Origin: Planctomycetota bacterium
GTDB taxonomy: Bacteria > Planctomycetota > JAMOSO01
Length of the DNA stretch: 64,000 nt
Reading direction: 5' to 3'
Assembly: GCA_027063065.1 (NCBI GenBank)
Contig: JAMOSO010000003.1
Coordinates: 12,481-76,480, forward strand
The number at the start of each line of letters is the position of its first letter. The stretch's first letter is position 1. The notes beneath the pieces were generated by a model. It was not told the origin of the DNA, ran no database searches, and worked only from the letters and a program-made list of their open reading frames with translations. This document shows, in pieces, positions 30,106-39,063 of this stretch. The position numbers and the translations under genes are program-made.

Positions 30106-32595
30106 CTATTCTTGCTCACGTATTTTAAGTTCAATTAACTTTAATCGCAATTTTGTCTCAGCATTGTCTGGATAACGATTTAAGATTTCCTCATAAACAC
30201 GCTTAATAGCATCGTATAAACGGTTTTTTTCAAAGTTCTCAACTAATTTATACCGTCCTTCAATATAATTCATTTCTATTTGTTTTAATTTTTTACATTT
30301 ATTTAAGTATCCATATAAGTCTTGTACTTGCGTATAGGCTTTAGACATTGCATAATCACTTTCAAATTTAGTTAACAACTGCCCAGCCAGTACAAAATCA
30401 CCTTTTGAAATAACTTTTCTAATTTTTTCAACCAATTTATTGGCTGCTAAATTCATTTGCAATGCATCATAGTCACGTTGTTTTTTTTGTAAGTTTTTAC
30501 GTAAAACTCTTATTTGCTTCTCCACTGGCAAACCAGCAAAACGCACTTCATATTGACGACAATCATTATAAAAATGAGCTATCTTTTTTCTATGCTCTGG
30601 CATATCAACACGCAAACGCTGAAAGGTTAGTTTTAAATCTGACAAAGTTTTACTAGATTTAACTTTAATATCTTCCTGTATCTTACGAGCACTAAGAATA
30701 AACTCTGTACCTGCTTTACTGTTTAAAATACTTCTGACTACCTTACTCGCCTTAGAAAAATCTTTCTCGCTCATAAATAATTTAGCTTGTACCAATAACT
30801 TTTTTGATGATTTATTAAACTGTGGGGAATAATTTAAAACTTGCAAAACCCTAACCTTATCATTTCTATCAGCGATTACAGACATTCCTTGATTACGCAA
30901 GGTAAATTCAAAAGGTTGTTCATCTTTAAATATGACCGACTGCACAGGATTTTTTAAAACTAATACCTCAGATAATAATTGAGATTTTACATCAGCAGAC
31001 AAAAACACCTCCTTATCTGCAACCGAAAAAGCTTCAATATCTTGTACATGCGATGACAAATCCAACCCATAAACTAAAGATGCATCTGCGACTGACGGAA
31101 CTACATTCCATGCACCATTTACATATTCACAATTTAATTGATACGGTTCAAACATATTTTTATCAATATCATATAAGACACCCTTTATACTAGCAGAGGA
31201 TGCGTTACAAATTAAATCGCTGGTTAAATACCCCATAGTCTGACTTCGTAAAACTCCACCAACATACCGTTTAACAAGTTCCAAATTTGCGATACCAACT
31301 TTTGCGTCAACTGAAAAGCATAGATTTCCTGCACTTCCTATAGTGACCATAGATTTTTTAAAAGACATAGAAGCCGATCTGCGCATTACAGCCCCCACAC
31401 CTCCATCATAGATCGCCACATCATCAATCAAAACAGTGCCATCAATGCCATAAAACAAGAATGCTGGTTGAACTCTTTCAACACCTTTTGGTATAACAAA
31501 ATAATCTTCAAAGCTTGCATATTTATTACTAGCACACCAAGAACGACCTCGCAATATTACTCCATCGCCATTAACATCTTTATACAACAAAGCCAATTGC
31601 ACAACGCCAGATTGCAAATCAGTCTGAATATCCACCTTGTAAGTAATCGTATCGTTATTAATTTCTATAGGATTTGCATAAACCAACTTAGATTCTAAAG
31701 TACCTATACTTTGAGCGCCTAAAACCATCAAAGAATGCTTACCGTCCATAGCATCATCACTTAATTTAATCTCTAATCCACTTTTGATAGTTGCATCCCA
31801 ACCTTCTAAAATATTAGATACAGATTCAAAAGAAGAATTATTAAGCAATTTATTAATCCTAGAATCGTGATAATCCGCAGGACGCAAAATAAATGCCAAC
31901 ACAACAACAATTGCCAATACTACAGAAACAATAACTGGCATTTTTTTTACTAAGCCAATATCGCGTTTAATTATATTTTTTTTATCCTGAATCTCTTTCA
32001 AATCTTCATCAGTACCTACAAAAAGTAAAGTTTTACCTATTCTGAACACATGATTTTGAGACAAATTTATAGTTTCAACTCTAAGTTTGTTAACCCATAA
32101 ACCATTAGAGCTACCCAAATCTTTAACTACCCAACCTGCACTCCCCACCTCCACCACTGCATGCCTTTGCGAAACACCAGAATCATTTGACAAAGACACA
32201 TCACAACCTTTGCGACCCAAAACTACGGACTCATTACCTAAATCAACTTTAACCCCTTCATGTGGACCACTTAAAACTTGCAAAAATACCTGCTGATTAT
32301 TTAAATCTGGCAATTGCCCAAAATAAAATAAATCCTCCCCCAAAGACACTTTATCGCCTGGACATAATTCTTGTTCACTATCAATCTTGACCCCATCAAC
32401 AAATGTACCATTACTGCTACCAAGGTCGTCTATCGTAACTAATAGCCCGTTATTTATTATTTTACAATGGGTTCTACTTAGGCCTTTTCCATTTAAACTT
32501 AAATCGCAACCTTCGTCGCGACCTATTACACAAGTTTCGGATTCAAATACAAATTCTTCAAAAACCAAACCTTTTTTGACATATAACTTAATCAC
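30106..32595 (-). CDS. Large membrane protein with two FHA domains
   Basis: An 829-residue protein with an unusual layout. Two forkhead-associated domains lie at about residues 1-95 ('CVIGRDEGCDLSL', 'LSRTHC', 'DLGSSNGTFVDG') and 105-200 ('VVLGRKGCDVSL', 'VSQRHAV', 'DLGSSNGLWVN'). A single membrane helix follows at about 215-238, then a beta-rich region of about 400 residues starting like a carbohydrate-binding sandwich ('NSSFESVSNILEGWDA'), then a basic, helical, TPR-like C-terminus. FHA domains bind phosphothreonine, so the inner end probably reads Ser/Thr kinase signals. The start is GTG (32595) behind AAGGAG. It is last in the mreB-mreC operon. No named family is recognised for the whole protein. 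Confidence 0.75.
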   Translation of the reverse strand: MIKLYVKKGLVFEEFVFESETCVIGRDEGCDLSLNGKGLSRTHCKIINNGLLVTIDDLGSSNGTFVDGVKIDSEQELCPGDKVSLGEDLFYFGQLPDLNNQQVFLQVLSGPHEGVKVDLGNESVVLGRKGCDVSLSNDSGVSQRHAVVEVGSAGWVVKDLGSSNGLWVNKLRVETINLSQNHVFRIGKTLLFVGTDEDLKEIQDKKNIIKRDIGLVKKMPVIVSVVLAIVVVLAFILRPADYHDSRINKLLNNSSFESVSNILEGWDATIKSGLEIKLSDDAMDGKHSLMVLGAQSIGTLESKLVYANPIEINNDTITYKVDIQTDLQSGVVQLALLYKDVNGDGVILRGRSWCASNKYASFEDYFVIPKGVERVQPAFLFYGIDGTVLIDDVAIYDGGVGAVMRRSASMSFKKSMVTIGSAGNLCFSVDAKVGIANLELVKRYVGGVLRSQTMGYLTSDLICNASSASIKGVLYDIDKNMFEPYQLNCEYVNGAWNVVPSVADASLVYGLDLSSHVQDIEAFSVADKEVFLSADVKSQLLSEVLVLKNPVQSVIFKDEQPFEFTLRNQGMSVIADRNDKVRVLQVLNYSPQFNKSSKKLLVQAKLFMSEKDFSKASKVVRSILNSKAGTEFILSARKIQEDIKVKSSKTLSDLKLTFQRLRVDMPEHRKKIAHFYNDCRQYEVRFAGLPVEKQIRVLRKNLQKKQRDYDALQMNLAANKLVEKIRKVISKGDFVLAGQLLTKFESDYAMSKAYTQVQDLYGYLNKCKKLKQIEMNYIEGRYKLVENFEKNRLYDAIKRVYEEILNRYPDNAETKLRLKLIELKIREQE

Positions 32596-32623
32596 TTACA
32601 CTCCTTATAGAGCAATTTAAAAT

Positions 32624-33457
32624 CTAACCACCAACAGGTTTTAATATGACTACAGAATAAATAGCTGACAAATCAATTGCTGGCTTAACTGCAACTCTGT
32701 AAAACATTTCTGTTGACAATTTCTCAACATTTACAACCGTACCCACAAATAAACCAGATGGAAAAACAGGATCTGTTCCACTTGTCAAAACCCTATCGTC
32801 AAGCTTAACAGCAATATTTTCGTTTGGTTTACCACTATCAAATAAATATTTCATGCTACACAATAAGGAAAATGCGTTGGTCTTACCGCCTTCTAGCAAA
32901 CCTTGTTTTTTATTGCGTTCTATGCAACTAGCTATTTTACAACTATTATGAACCAATAACGCCACTGTTGAAGACTTGGCAGATACTGATTTAATACGAC
33001 CCAATACACGCCCGCCCTGCACCACACCCATACCGACCTTTATCCCATCAATTTCACCAACATCAACTGTTAATTCATCTAAAAAATGTTGGTAATTACG
33101 CCCTAACACATCAGCAGGGATAGGTATAAACCTAGCAGTTAATATACGATGGTTATTAGTATCTTTTAACAAACGTTCTAAATTAGAAACCTCATCGGAT
33201 AATGTGATTAATCTATCGTGCATTATCCTATTAGCTTTTAATAAATGGCTTTTTTGCGACGGTTCCATCGGCCACAAACAATCTGCTACAACATCAAAAA
33301 CACTAGCTGTTTTGATGCGAGAATGCACTAAAAACCGCGTAACTGGAGCAAAAACTGATTGAACTTCAAGACGCGTAAGCTCAGAAGTACTTATAGGCAG
33401 ATATATTGTCAACGCAATCGCTATTAAAAATAATAACAGAGGCTTAAAATCAATCAT
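32624..33457 (-). CDS. mreC: Rod shape-determining protein MreC
   Basis: A 277-residue MreC with an N-terminal membrane anchor (about residues 5-25), a short helical stretch ('LSDEVSNLERLL'), and the periplasmic beta-barrel core with 'GIKVGMGVVQGGRVLGRI' and 'DRVLTSGTDPVFPSGLFVG'. MreC links MreB to the wall elongation enzymes. It follows mreB by 48 bases. mreD, pbp2 and rodA, the usual next genes, are absent; an FHA protein follows instead. Confidence 0.93.
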   Translation of the reverse strand: MIDFKPLLLFLIAIALTIYLPISTSELTRLEVQSVFAPVTRFLVHSRIKTASVFDVVADCLWPMEPSQKSHLLKANRIMHDRLITLSDEVSNLERLLKDTNNHRILTARFIPIPADVLGRNYQHFLDELTVDVGEIDGIKVGMGVVQGGRVLGRIKSVSAKSSTVALLVHNSCKIASCIERNKKQGLLEGGKTNAFSLLCSMKYLFDSGKPNENIAVKLDDRVLTSGTDPVFPSGLFVGTVVNVEKLSTEMFYRVAVKPAIDLSAIYSVVILKPVGG

Positions 33458-33505
33458 GTGTCAAGCAACCAATTGACAACAGACAGGCATTATTAAAACT
33501 CTAAA

Positions 33506-34555
33506 TTATTCTTCACGACCGCTTTGTAAGGCGGGAACTAAAATATCCAACTGTTCTAAAACCTCACCAGTACCTTTAGCCACAGCGTAAAGAGGGTCTT
33601 TAGCAACCATTACTTTAATATTTGTTTCATTTGCAATAACTTGATCTAATCCGTGCAACATAGCCCCGCCACCTGTCATTGTTATACCAAAATCTAAAAT
33701 ATCAGATGCAACCTCAGGAGGTGCATGTTCTAAACAATTTTTAATAGATTGAATAATTGCAGCAATTGGCTCTGCTAAAGCCTCCCTAATTTCTTCAGAG
33801 CTAACTGTTATAACACGAGGCAAGCCAACCATTAAATCACGCCCTTTTACTTCCATGGTTTTTTCTTCATCATAGGGGAAAGCACTACCTAAATTTATTT
33901 TAATTGCTTCAGCAGTGCGTTCTCCTATTAATAAATTATATTTTTTCTTCATATAATTTATAACCGACTCATCCATAGCATCACCTGCTACTCGCAAAGA
34001 CTCGCTAATAACAATGCCTGCTAAAGATATAATAGCTACCTCAGTTGTACCACCGCCAATATCTACTATCATTGATCCTGTTGGTTCTGTAATAGGTAAG
34101 CCTACGCCAATACCAGCTGCCATTGGTTCTTCAATCAAAATAACTTCTCTGGCACCTGCATTTTCTGCCGAATTAATTACAGCCCGTTTTTCTACGGCTG
34201 TAATACCCGATGGAATAGCAATAACAACGCGAGGCTTAACCCCCCATGATCGTTTATGCACTTTACGCATAAAATAACCCAACATGGCTTCTGTAATATC
34301 GAAATCAGCAATTACTCCATTTTTCAAAGGACGTATTGCTACTATATTACCCGGTGTTTTGCCCAACATTTTTTTTGCTGCATCACCAACCGCATTACCA
34401 TTTAGCAATACTTGATTGGTACCTTTTTTAACCGCTACAACAGAAGGCTCATTTAATACTATGCCTTCTCCACGCACACAAACTAAAACATTTGCCGTAC
34501 CCAAGTCGATGCCCATATCAACGGACATTAAATTCCAAATTTTATCTAAAATCAC
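33506..34555 (-). CDS. mreB: Rod shape-determining protein MreB (actin-like)
   Basis: A 349-residue actin-like ATPase. It has 'GIDLGTANVLVCVRGEGIV' (phosphate 1), 'MIVDIGGGTTEVAIISL' (phosphate 2) and 'ITMTGGGAMLHGLD' (adenosine). It forms membrane filaments guiding side-wall synthesis. The start is GTG (34555-34553), which overlaps the stop of the upstream 46-codon gene as GTGA; no ribosome binding site is visible, so translation is probably coupled. An internal ATG ten codons later is less likely, since family members have a similar N-terminal extension. Confidence 0.96.
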   Translation of the reverse strand: MILDKIWNLMSVDMGIDLGTANVLVCVRGEGIVLNEPSVVAVKKGTNQVLLNGNAVGDAAKKMLGKTPGNIVAIRPLKNGVIADFDITEAMLGYFMRKVHKRSWGVKPRVVIAIPSGITAVEKRAVINSAENAGAREVILIEEPMAAGIGVGLPITEPTGSMIVDIGGGTTEVAIISLAGIVISESLRVAGDAMDESVINYMKKKYNLLIGERTAEAIKINLGSAFPYDEEKTMEVKGRDLMVGLPRVITVSSEEIREALAEPIAAIIQSIKNCLEHAPPEVASDILDFGITMTGGGAMLHGLDQVIANETNIKVMVAKDPLYAVAKGTGEVLEQLDILVPALQSGREE

Positions 34556-34692
34556 TTTAAGTAAAATTCAGTTAATTCTAAATAATTTAAAGTAATAGCT
34601 ATTACTGTTGCAACAACAGCTATTATCATAAACCAAACATAAATACTATCTTTGTTAATAATAGGCTGATCAATAGACTCTTGTTGAAGCAT
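34552..34692 (-). CDS. Small single-helix membrane protein in the mre operon
   Basis: A 46-residue ORF starting MLQQESIDQPIINKD with one hydrophobic helix (about residues 18-36, 'YVWFMIIAVVATVIAITL') and ending TEFYLK. It starts inside the upstream coiled-coil gene, 23 bases before that gene stops, behind a perfect AAGGAGG (34705-34699) 6 bases from its ATG. Its stop overlaps the mreB GTG start. Strong ribosome binding site, overlaps on both sides and a clean membrane helix make it very likely real. No family is recognised. A role in holding the MreB complex at the membrane is speculation from position. Confidence 0.8.
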   Translation of the reverse strand: MLQQESIDQPIINKDSIYVWFMIIAVVATVIAITLNYLELTEFYLK

Positions 34693-35533
34693 TATCGCCC
34701 TCCTTAATTTGTTTTTCTGTATAATCATTTAAGATTCGTGCTGAACACATATCAGGAAATATTTTTTCAACCTCTACCTTACCTAAATACTCAGAATCAC
34801 GATATACTGTAAAGCGATAGCCTTGTTTGACTTCGTTTTGACTGCCAACACTTAGCATTACTAAATTAGCATCTGCTCTCACAGCCAATACTTGAGCCCT
34901 TATAGGTGTAGCTGGTCCACCAGAAATTGCAATTTCTTCTACAGGGATACCATTTTCTCTTAACTGTGCAATTATACCTTTGTTAATCTCCAATTGCTTT
35001 GTGACATCTGCTAATTTAATTTCCGCTTTTTCTAATTCAGTCTTAAGAACCTGCAAAGACTCTTCTGCTTCTGCTCTTTTTGTAGTTGCCTCTAAACGTT
35101 CAGCTTTAGCAGTGTCAGTAATTTCTTTAAGTTCGTCAGTTTTAGCTCTTAAATCCATAACCATCTGATCTTTTTCAGATAATTCTCGATCTTTGGCATC
35201 TATTTTCAAATCTTTAGAAGACACAATAGCCTCCAATTTGGTTACTCTATTATTAGCTTCACTGAGTTCGTCACGTTTTTCTTTAAAGTCATTTGTCATA
35301 TTTTCTAGGCTTGTTTTTACCGCCTCTAAAGCATCGTTAGTACTAACAATTTTATCTTTCAACTGTGCCACTTTAGATTTCAAGTCTGTTGATTCCTTTT
35401 TGTAATCGGCACTTACCTTTTCATATTTACTACGCCAATCAACACGATGAGTAAACAAAACCACAGAGGTTCCACAATAAACGATGCTTAAAATCAACAT
35501 CAAAAAGGCCATTATTTTTGATACTACATTCAT
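34670..35533 (-). CDS. Membrane-anchored coiled-coil protein
   Basis: A 287-residue protein of unknown function. An N-terminal membrane helix (about residues 7-27) is followed by about 160 residues of heptad-rich coiled coil (35-195, many K/E/L, such as 'KSKVAQLKDKIVSTNDALEA'). The C-terminus is a small beta-rich domain of about 85 residues with 'QVLAVRADANLVMLSVGSQ' and 'GKVEVEKIFPDMCSARIL'. The layout resembles MreC in outline (anchor, coil, beta domain) but the sequence is not MreC, which is present separately. It lies between a response regulator and mreB, and overlaps the small gene downstream. A scaffold role in the cell-shape system is inferred. Confidence 0.75.
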   Translation of the reverse strand: MNVVSKIMAFLMLILSIVYCGTSVVLFTHRVDWRSKYEKVSADYKKESTDLKSKVAQLKDKIVSTNDALEAVKTSLENMTNDFKEKRDELSEANNRVTKLEAIVSSKDLKIDAKDRELSEKDQMVMDLRAKTDELKEITDTAKAERLEATTKRAEAEESLQVLKTELEKAEIKLADVTKQLEINKGIIAQLRENGIPVEEIAISGGPATPIRAQVLAVRADANLVMLSVGSQNEVKQGYRFTVYRDSEYLGKVEVEKIFPDMCSARILNDYTEKQIKEGDNASTRVY

Positions 35534-35545
35534 CGATTTCTCCTG

Positions 35546-35905
35546 TTAGACCAGCGATTTCCTGACCAATGTTCTCATATAATCCCAATTAAAGGGTTTG
35601 TCAACATATCCGTAACAATCTAGTTCTATGCACTTCATCAATCTATTATCAGTGCCATATGCTGTCATAGCGATTATATTAATTTCTGGGTAGATGTTAA
35701 GTGTTTCCTTAATTAAATCTATTCCACTTAATTCAGGCATACAAATATCACAAATTAACAAATCAAACCTGTGCTCAGCAAGTGTTTTTAAAGCTGTTGG
35801 AGAATGTGATTCACTAACGACATCGTACTCGTTGTTAAAACGTTTGACAAAAAGATGTAAAATATCCTCTTCATCATCCACAACTAAAATTCGTTTTTGA
35901 CTCAA
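35546..35905 (-). CDS. Single-domain response regulator (CheY-like)
   Basis: A 119-residue receiver domain with no output domain. The acidic pocket is in 'ILVVDDEED', the phosphorylated Asp in 'LLICDICMPELSG', the Thr in 'IIAMTAYG' and the Lys in 'YVDKPFN', all intact. The start is TTG (35905-35903), chosen because AGGAGA lies 7 bases before it and no ATG is available. It heads an operon with the coiled-coil protein, the small membrane protein, mreB, mreC and the FHA protein. No histidine kinase is adjacent. Confidence 0.88.
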   Translation of the reverse strand: MSQKRILVVDDEEDILHLFVKRFNNEYDVVSESHSPTALKTLAEHRFDLLICDICMPELSGIDLIKETLNIYPEINIIAMTAYGTDNRLMKCIELDCYGYVDKPFNWDYMRTLVRKSLV

Positions 35906-35968
35906 TTCTATCTCCTAATTTGAATTTTTAAACTATTTAAAATTGACAATGTAATCTATATCGGCAAA

Positions 35969-36448
35969 ATGTCAAGAATCATGACTATAAAAAAAGACAA
36001 AACAAATACAAAAGATATTATCGCACGCAATAAAAGAGCGCGTTTTGACTACGAAATACACGATGTTTACGAAGCTGGATTAGTTTTGCAAGGTACCGAA
36101 GTAAAAAGTTTAAGAGAAGGAAAAGCCTCTATTGCTGGCGGGTTTGTGCGCATACATGACGATGAGGCCTTTTTGTACGGAATACAAATTAATCCATATA
36201 GTAAAGGCGGATATTCAAACCATGACCCTGACAGAACAAGAAAACTATTATTGAATAGGCGAGAAATTAAAAAAATAAAAATAAAAACAGAACAAAAGCA
36301 TATGGCTATTGTAGCCCTATCACTATACTTCACAAAAGGAAAAGCCAAAGTTGAAATTGCCACCGCTACTGGCAAGAAAGCTCACGACAAACGTCATGCT
36401 TTAAAAGAACGCGATATCAAATTACGCATTGATAGGCTAAATAGATAA
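35969..36448 (+). CDS. smpB: SsrA-binding protein SmpB
   Basis: A 159-residue SmpB, partner of tmRNA in rescue of stalled ribosomes. Signatures are 'YEIHDVYEAGLVLQGTEVKS', 'GFVRI' and the basic tail 'KKAHDKRHALKERD'. The start could be ATG 35969 or ATG 35981. No tmRNA gene was recognised nearby. It is divergent from the mre operon and ends one base before the converging amidase gene. Confidence 0.95.
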   Translation: MSRIMTIKKDKTNTKDIIARNKRARFDYEIHDVYEAGLVLQGTEVKSLREGKASIAGGFVRIHDDEAFLYGIQINPYSKGGYSNHDPDRTRKLLLNRREIKKIKIKTEQKHMAIVALSLYFTKGKAKVEIATATGKKAHDKRHALKERDIKLRIDRLNR

Positions 36449-36449
36449 G

Positions 36450-37454
36450 CTATTTCCAATAATACGAAGCTCTTACAATAGCATCTGTTATGGCTTGAGC
36501 TATTTTTTGCTGATACTCATCACTAACCAACAACTTAGCCTCTTGCTTGTTGGTCAGAAAGCCTGTTTCAATCAAGACTGCTGGACAAGGCGACATTCGC
36601 AAAACATGAAAACGTGCCTGTCTCACCCCCCTAACCACATTACCAACATCCAATTTAAAACAATCACTTAATATAGAAGCAAATGTTTTAGCCATAGCAC
36701 GATGTTGCTTATTTAAAAAGTGGTATACCCGCCTTTCATACAATGTCAAAGAACTATCCATCTCACCAAAAAACCGCTTATTTAAACAATACTTTTTATT
36801 CATTTCGCCGGCACGTTCCCAATCATCATAAGTTGCAGAAACATAATAAAAATCTGCTCCATGCACACTGGCAGATGCCGATGCATTGGCATGGACTGAC
36901 ACAAACAAATCAGCTCCCTCCCGATTAGCCTTCAACCCCCTACCTGATAAAGGCACAAAAACATCCGTATCTCTTGTATAAAAAACTTTAATATTTGCAT
37001 ATTTAGACAACAAAATCCCCACTTTTTTTACTATTGCAAACACTATATCTTTTTCACGCACACCATTTGCCATAGCACCAGGATCTTTGCCCCCATGCCC
37101 AGCATCTAATACCACTCGAAATTGTCCATCAGCAATTTTATTTGTATTTTTAGACTTATTAGACGTAGACCACGGAAAAACCTTTAAAAACGATAGCGGC
37201 AAAGTAAGACGCCCACCCCGATAACAAATCGGCTCATCTAAATTATAATATTGCCCATTAATGGTACAGCCAGCAAGATTCGGCAATAAATTGATTGTTG
37301 TAGTAGGCGATTTTAAAGTAATTAGTGAATTAGCCAAGTTTTGCTCTATCCTCAAACTGTGCCGTTTAACTATCTCACCTAAAGTAATAAACGACCCAGC
37401 CGACACTAATGATGCCACACTGCACAAAACAAGGATTAAAAACGTTTTTTTCAT
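36450..37454 (-). CDS. N-acetylmuramoyl-L-alanine amidase, exported
   Basis: A 334-residue Amidase_3 enzyme. The start is the ATG at 37454, which gives a signal peptide (MKKTFLILVLCSVASLVSAG); an upstream in-frame start would add 13 residues without sense. A short N-terminal domain is followed by the catalytic part from about residue 115: 'VVLDAGHGGKDPGA' (zinc His), 'SVHANAS' (zinc His) and 'VLIETGFLTN' (catalytic Glu). It cleaves between MurNAc and the peptide stem, as AmiC-type enzymes do in cell separation. Confidence 0.92.
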   Translation of the reverse strand: MKKTFLILVLCSVASLVSAGSFITLGEIVKRHSLRIEQNLANSLITLKSPTTTINLLPNLAGCTINGQYYNLDEPICYRGGRLTLPLSFLKVFPWSTSNKSKNTNKIADGQFRVVLDAGHGGKDPGAMANGVREKDIVFAIVKKVGILLSKYANIKVFYTRDTDVFVPLSGRGLKANREGADLFVSVHANASASASVHGADFYYVSATYDDWERAGEMNKKYCLNKRFFGEMDSSLTLYERRVYHFLNKQHRAMAKTFASILSDCFKLDVGNVVRGVRQARFHVLRMSPCPAVLIETGFLTNKQEAKLLVSDEYQQKIAQAITDAIVRASYYWK

Positions 37455-37585
37455 TTTTTTGAGTATATAGATTAAACACAATAGAGCAAGCAAGCATTAA
37501 AACCTTAACGCACAAGCTTTAACATTGCGTTAAATCTGTTTTTAAATTAGATTACCTTATAAATACATTTTCAATCAGGAGAAAT

Positions 37586-38986
37586 ATGACTTTTATTAAT
37601 AATGATTTTATTTTAGAAACAAAATACGCCCAAGACTTATACAAAAAATACGCCGAAAAACAGCCAATCATAGACTATCACTGTCATTTAATTCCACAAG
37701 AAATAGCCGAAGATAGACGCTGGGAAAACATAACCCAAATATGGCTTTACGGAGACCACTACAAATGGCGAGCTATGCGCTCCAACGGTATCGATGAAAA
37801 ATTTTGCACTGGCAACGCTAGCGATTGGGAGAAATTTCAAGCATTTGCACAAACCATGCCAAAATTGTTACGCAACCCACTATATCATTGGACACAACTA
37901 GAACTGAAACGATATTTTAATATAGATACATTGCTGTCGCCAGAAACAGCAGAAGAAATATGGAATCAAGCCAATAAAATCATACAAAGTCCTGAATTTT
38001 CTGCTAGAAAGCTAATGCTAAAAAGTAATGTCAAAACAGTTTGCACAACTGATGACCCATTAGACACCTTAAAATGGCATCAACTAATTAAAAAAGACAA
38101 CTTTGCTATCAACGTATTGCCAACATGGCGACCAGACAAAGGAATGGCGATAGAAAATCCTGAAAACTTTATAAAATGGACAAATCAATTATCTGTCGTA
38201 ACCTCTACAAACATAGATAGCTTTGAAAATTTTATAAAAGCATTTGAAACTAGACATACGTTTTTTCATGACAACGGATGCCGTTTAAGCGATCATGGTA
38301 TAGAACAATTTTATGCCACCGATTACTCACAAGCAGAAATCGAAACCATATACACAAACACCCGCCAAGGCAAAACCCCTAGCGAACTTGAAAATTTAAA
38401 ATTCAAATCTGCCATGATGCATCAATTTGGCATTTGGAATCACAAACGTAATTGGGTTCAACAATTTCATTATGGTGTTTTACGCAATAATAATTCTAGG
38501 CTATTTGCAAGCTTAGGCGCCGATACAGGCTTTGATTCCATAGGAAGTTTTGATACAGCCAAAGCAATGAGCTTGTTTTTTGACAAATTAGACACAAACA
38601 ACCAATTGGCTAAATCTATTATCTATAACATAAATCCTAGCGACAACCACATCATTGGCACAATGATTGGCAACTTTCAAGACGGTAGCGTTCCAGGAAA
38701 AATGCAATTTGGGTCTGGCTGGTGGTTTTTAGACCAAAAAGACGGTATGGAAGCTCAAATAGAAGCGTTATCACAACTTGGATTGCTTTCACGGTTTGTA
38801 GGCATGCTGACAGATAGTCGCAGTTTTTTAAGTTATACACGCCACGAATATTTCCGTCGCATTTTATGTAATATACTTGGAAACGATATGCAACAAGGGC
38901 TTATTCCTCAAGATATGAATCTAGTAGGCAAAATGGTAGCAGACATCAGCTATAATAATGCTAAAGAATATTTTGATTTTAATTAA
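37586..38986 (+). CDS. uxaC: Glucuronate/galacturonate isomerase
   Basis: A 466-residue UxaC of normal length. It has the N-terminal metal-binding 'PIIDYHCHLIPQEIAED' and 'TTDDPLDTLKWH', 'LPTWRPDKGMAI' and the C-terminal 'MLTDSRSFLSYTRHEYFRR', all typical of the family. It interconverts D-glucuronate with D-fructuronate and D-galacturonate with D-tagaturonate. CAGGAG lies 6 bases before the ATG. No other uronate gene is nearby, so the rest of the pathway would be elsewhere. Confidence 0.96.
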   Translation: MTFINNDFILETKYAQDLYKKYAEKQPIIDYHCHLIPQEIAEDRRWENITQIWLYGDHYKWRAMRSNGIDEKFCTGNASDWEKFQAFAQTMPKLLRNPLYHWTQLELKRYFNIDTLLSPETAEEIWNQANKIIQSPEFSARKLMLKSNVKTVCTTDDPLDTLKWHQLIKKDNFAINVLPTWRPDKGMAIENPENFIKWTNQLSVVTSTNIDSFENFIKAFETRHTFFHDNGCRLSDHGIEQFYATDYSQAEIETIYTNTRQGKTPSELENLKFKSAMMHQFGIWNHKRNWVQQFHYGVLRNNNSRLFASLGADTGFDSIGSFDTAKAMSLFFDKLDTNNQLAKSIIYNINPSDNHIIGTMIGNFQDGSVPGKMQFGSGWWFLDQKDGMEAQIEALSQLGLLSRFVGMLTDSRSFLSYTRHEYFRRILCNILGNDMQQGLIPQDMNLVGKMVADISYNNAKEYFDFN

Positions 38987-38990
38987 CCAT

Positions 38991-39026
38991 TAAAAGTATG
39001 CGCGTATTTATATGCGCATACTTTTA
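38991..39026 (+). terminator. Terminator-like hairpin after uxaC
   Basis: Perfect 13-bp inverted repeat TAAAAGTATGCGC / GCGCATACTTTTA around a 10-base loop, 5 bases after the uxaC stop. The T tract is inside the stem end (CTTTTA) and short. It separates uxaC from the prs promoter. Confidence 0.75.
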
Positions 39027-39029
39027 AAC

Positions 39030-39057
39030 TTGACTACAATGGTCAAATCAATATCAT
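39030..39057 (+). promoter_or_regulatory. Predicted sigma-70 promoter of the prs operon
   Basis: TTGACT (39030-39035), 16 bases, TATCAT (39052-39057); each matches consensus at five of six. It directly follows the uxaC terminator and predicts a leader of about 110 bases before prs. Confidence 0.6.
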
Positions 39058-39063
39058 CTTCAT

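Noticed and set aside
35940-35968. TTGACA at 35943 as a -35 box for smpB
   Set aside because: No acceptable -10 hexamer lies 15-19 bases downstream; the sequence there reaches the start codon first.
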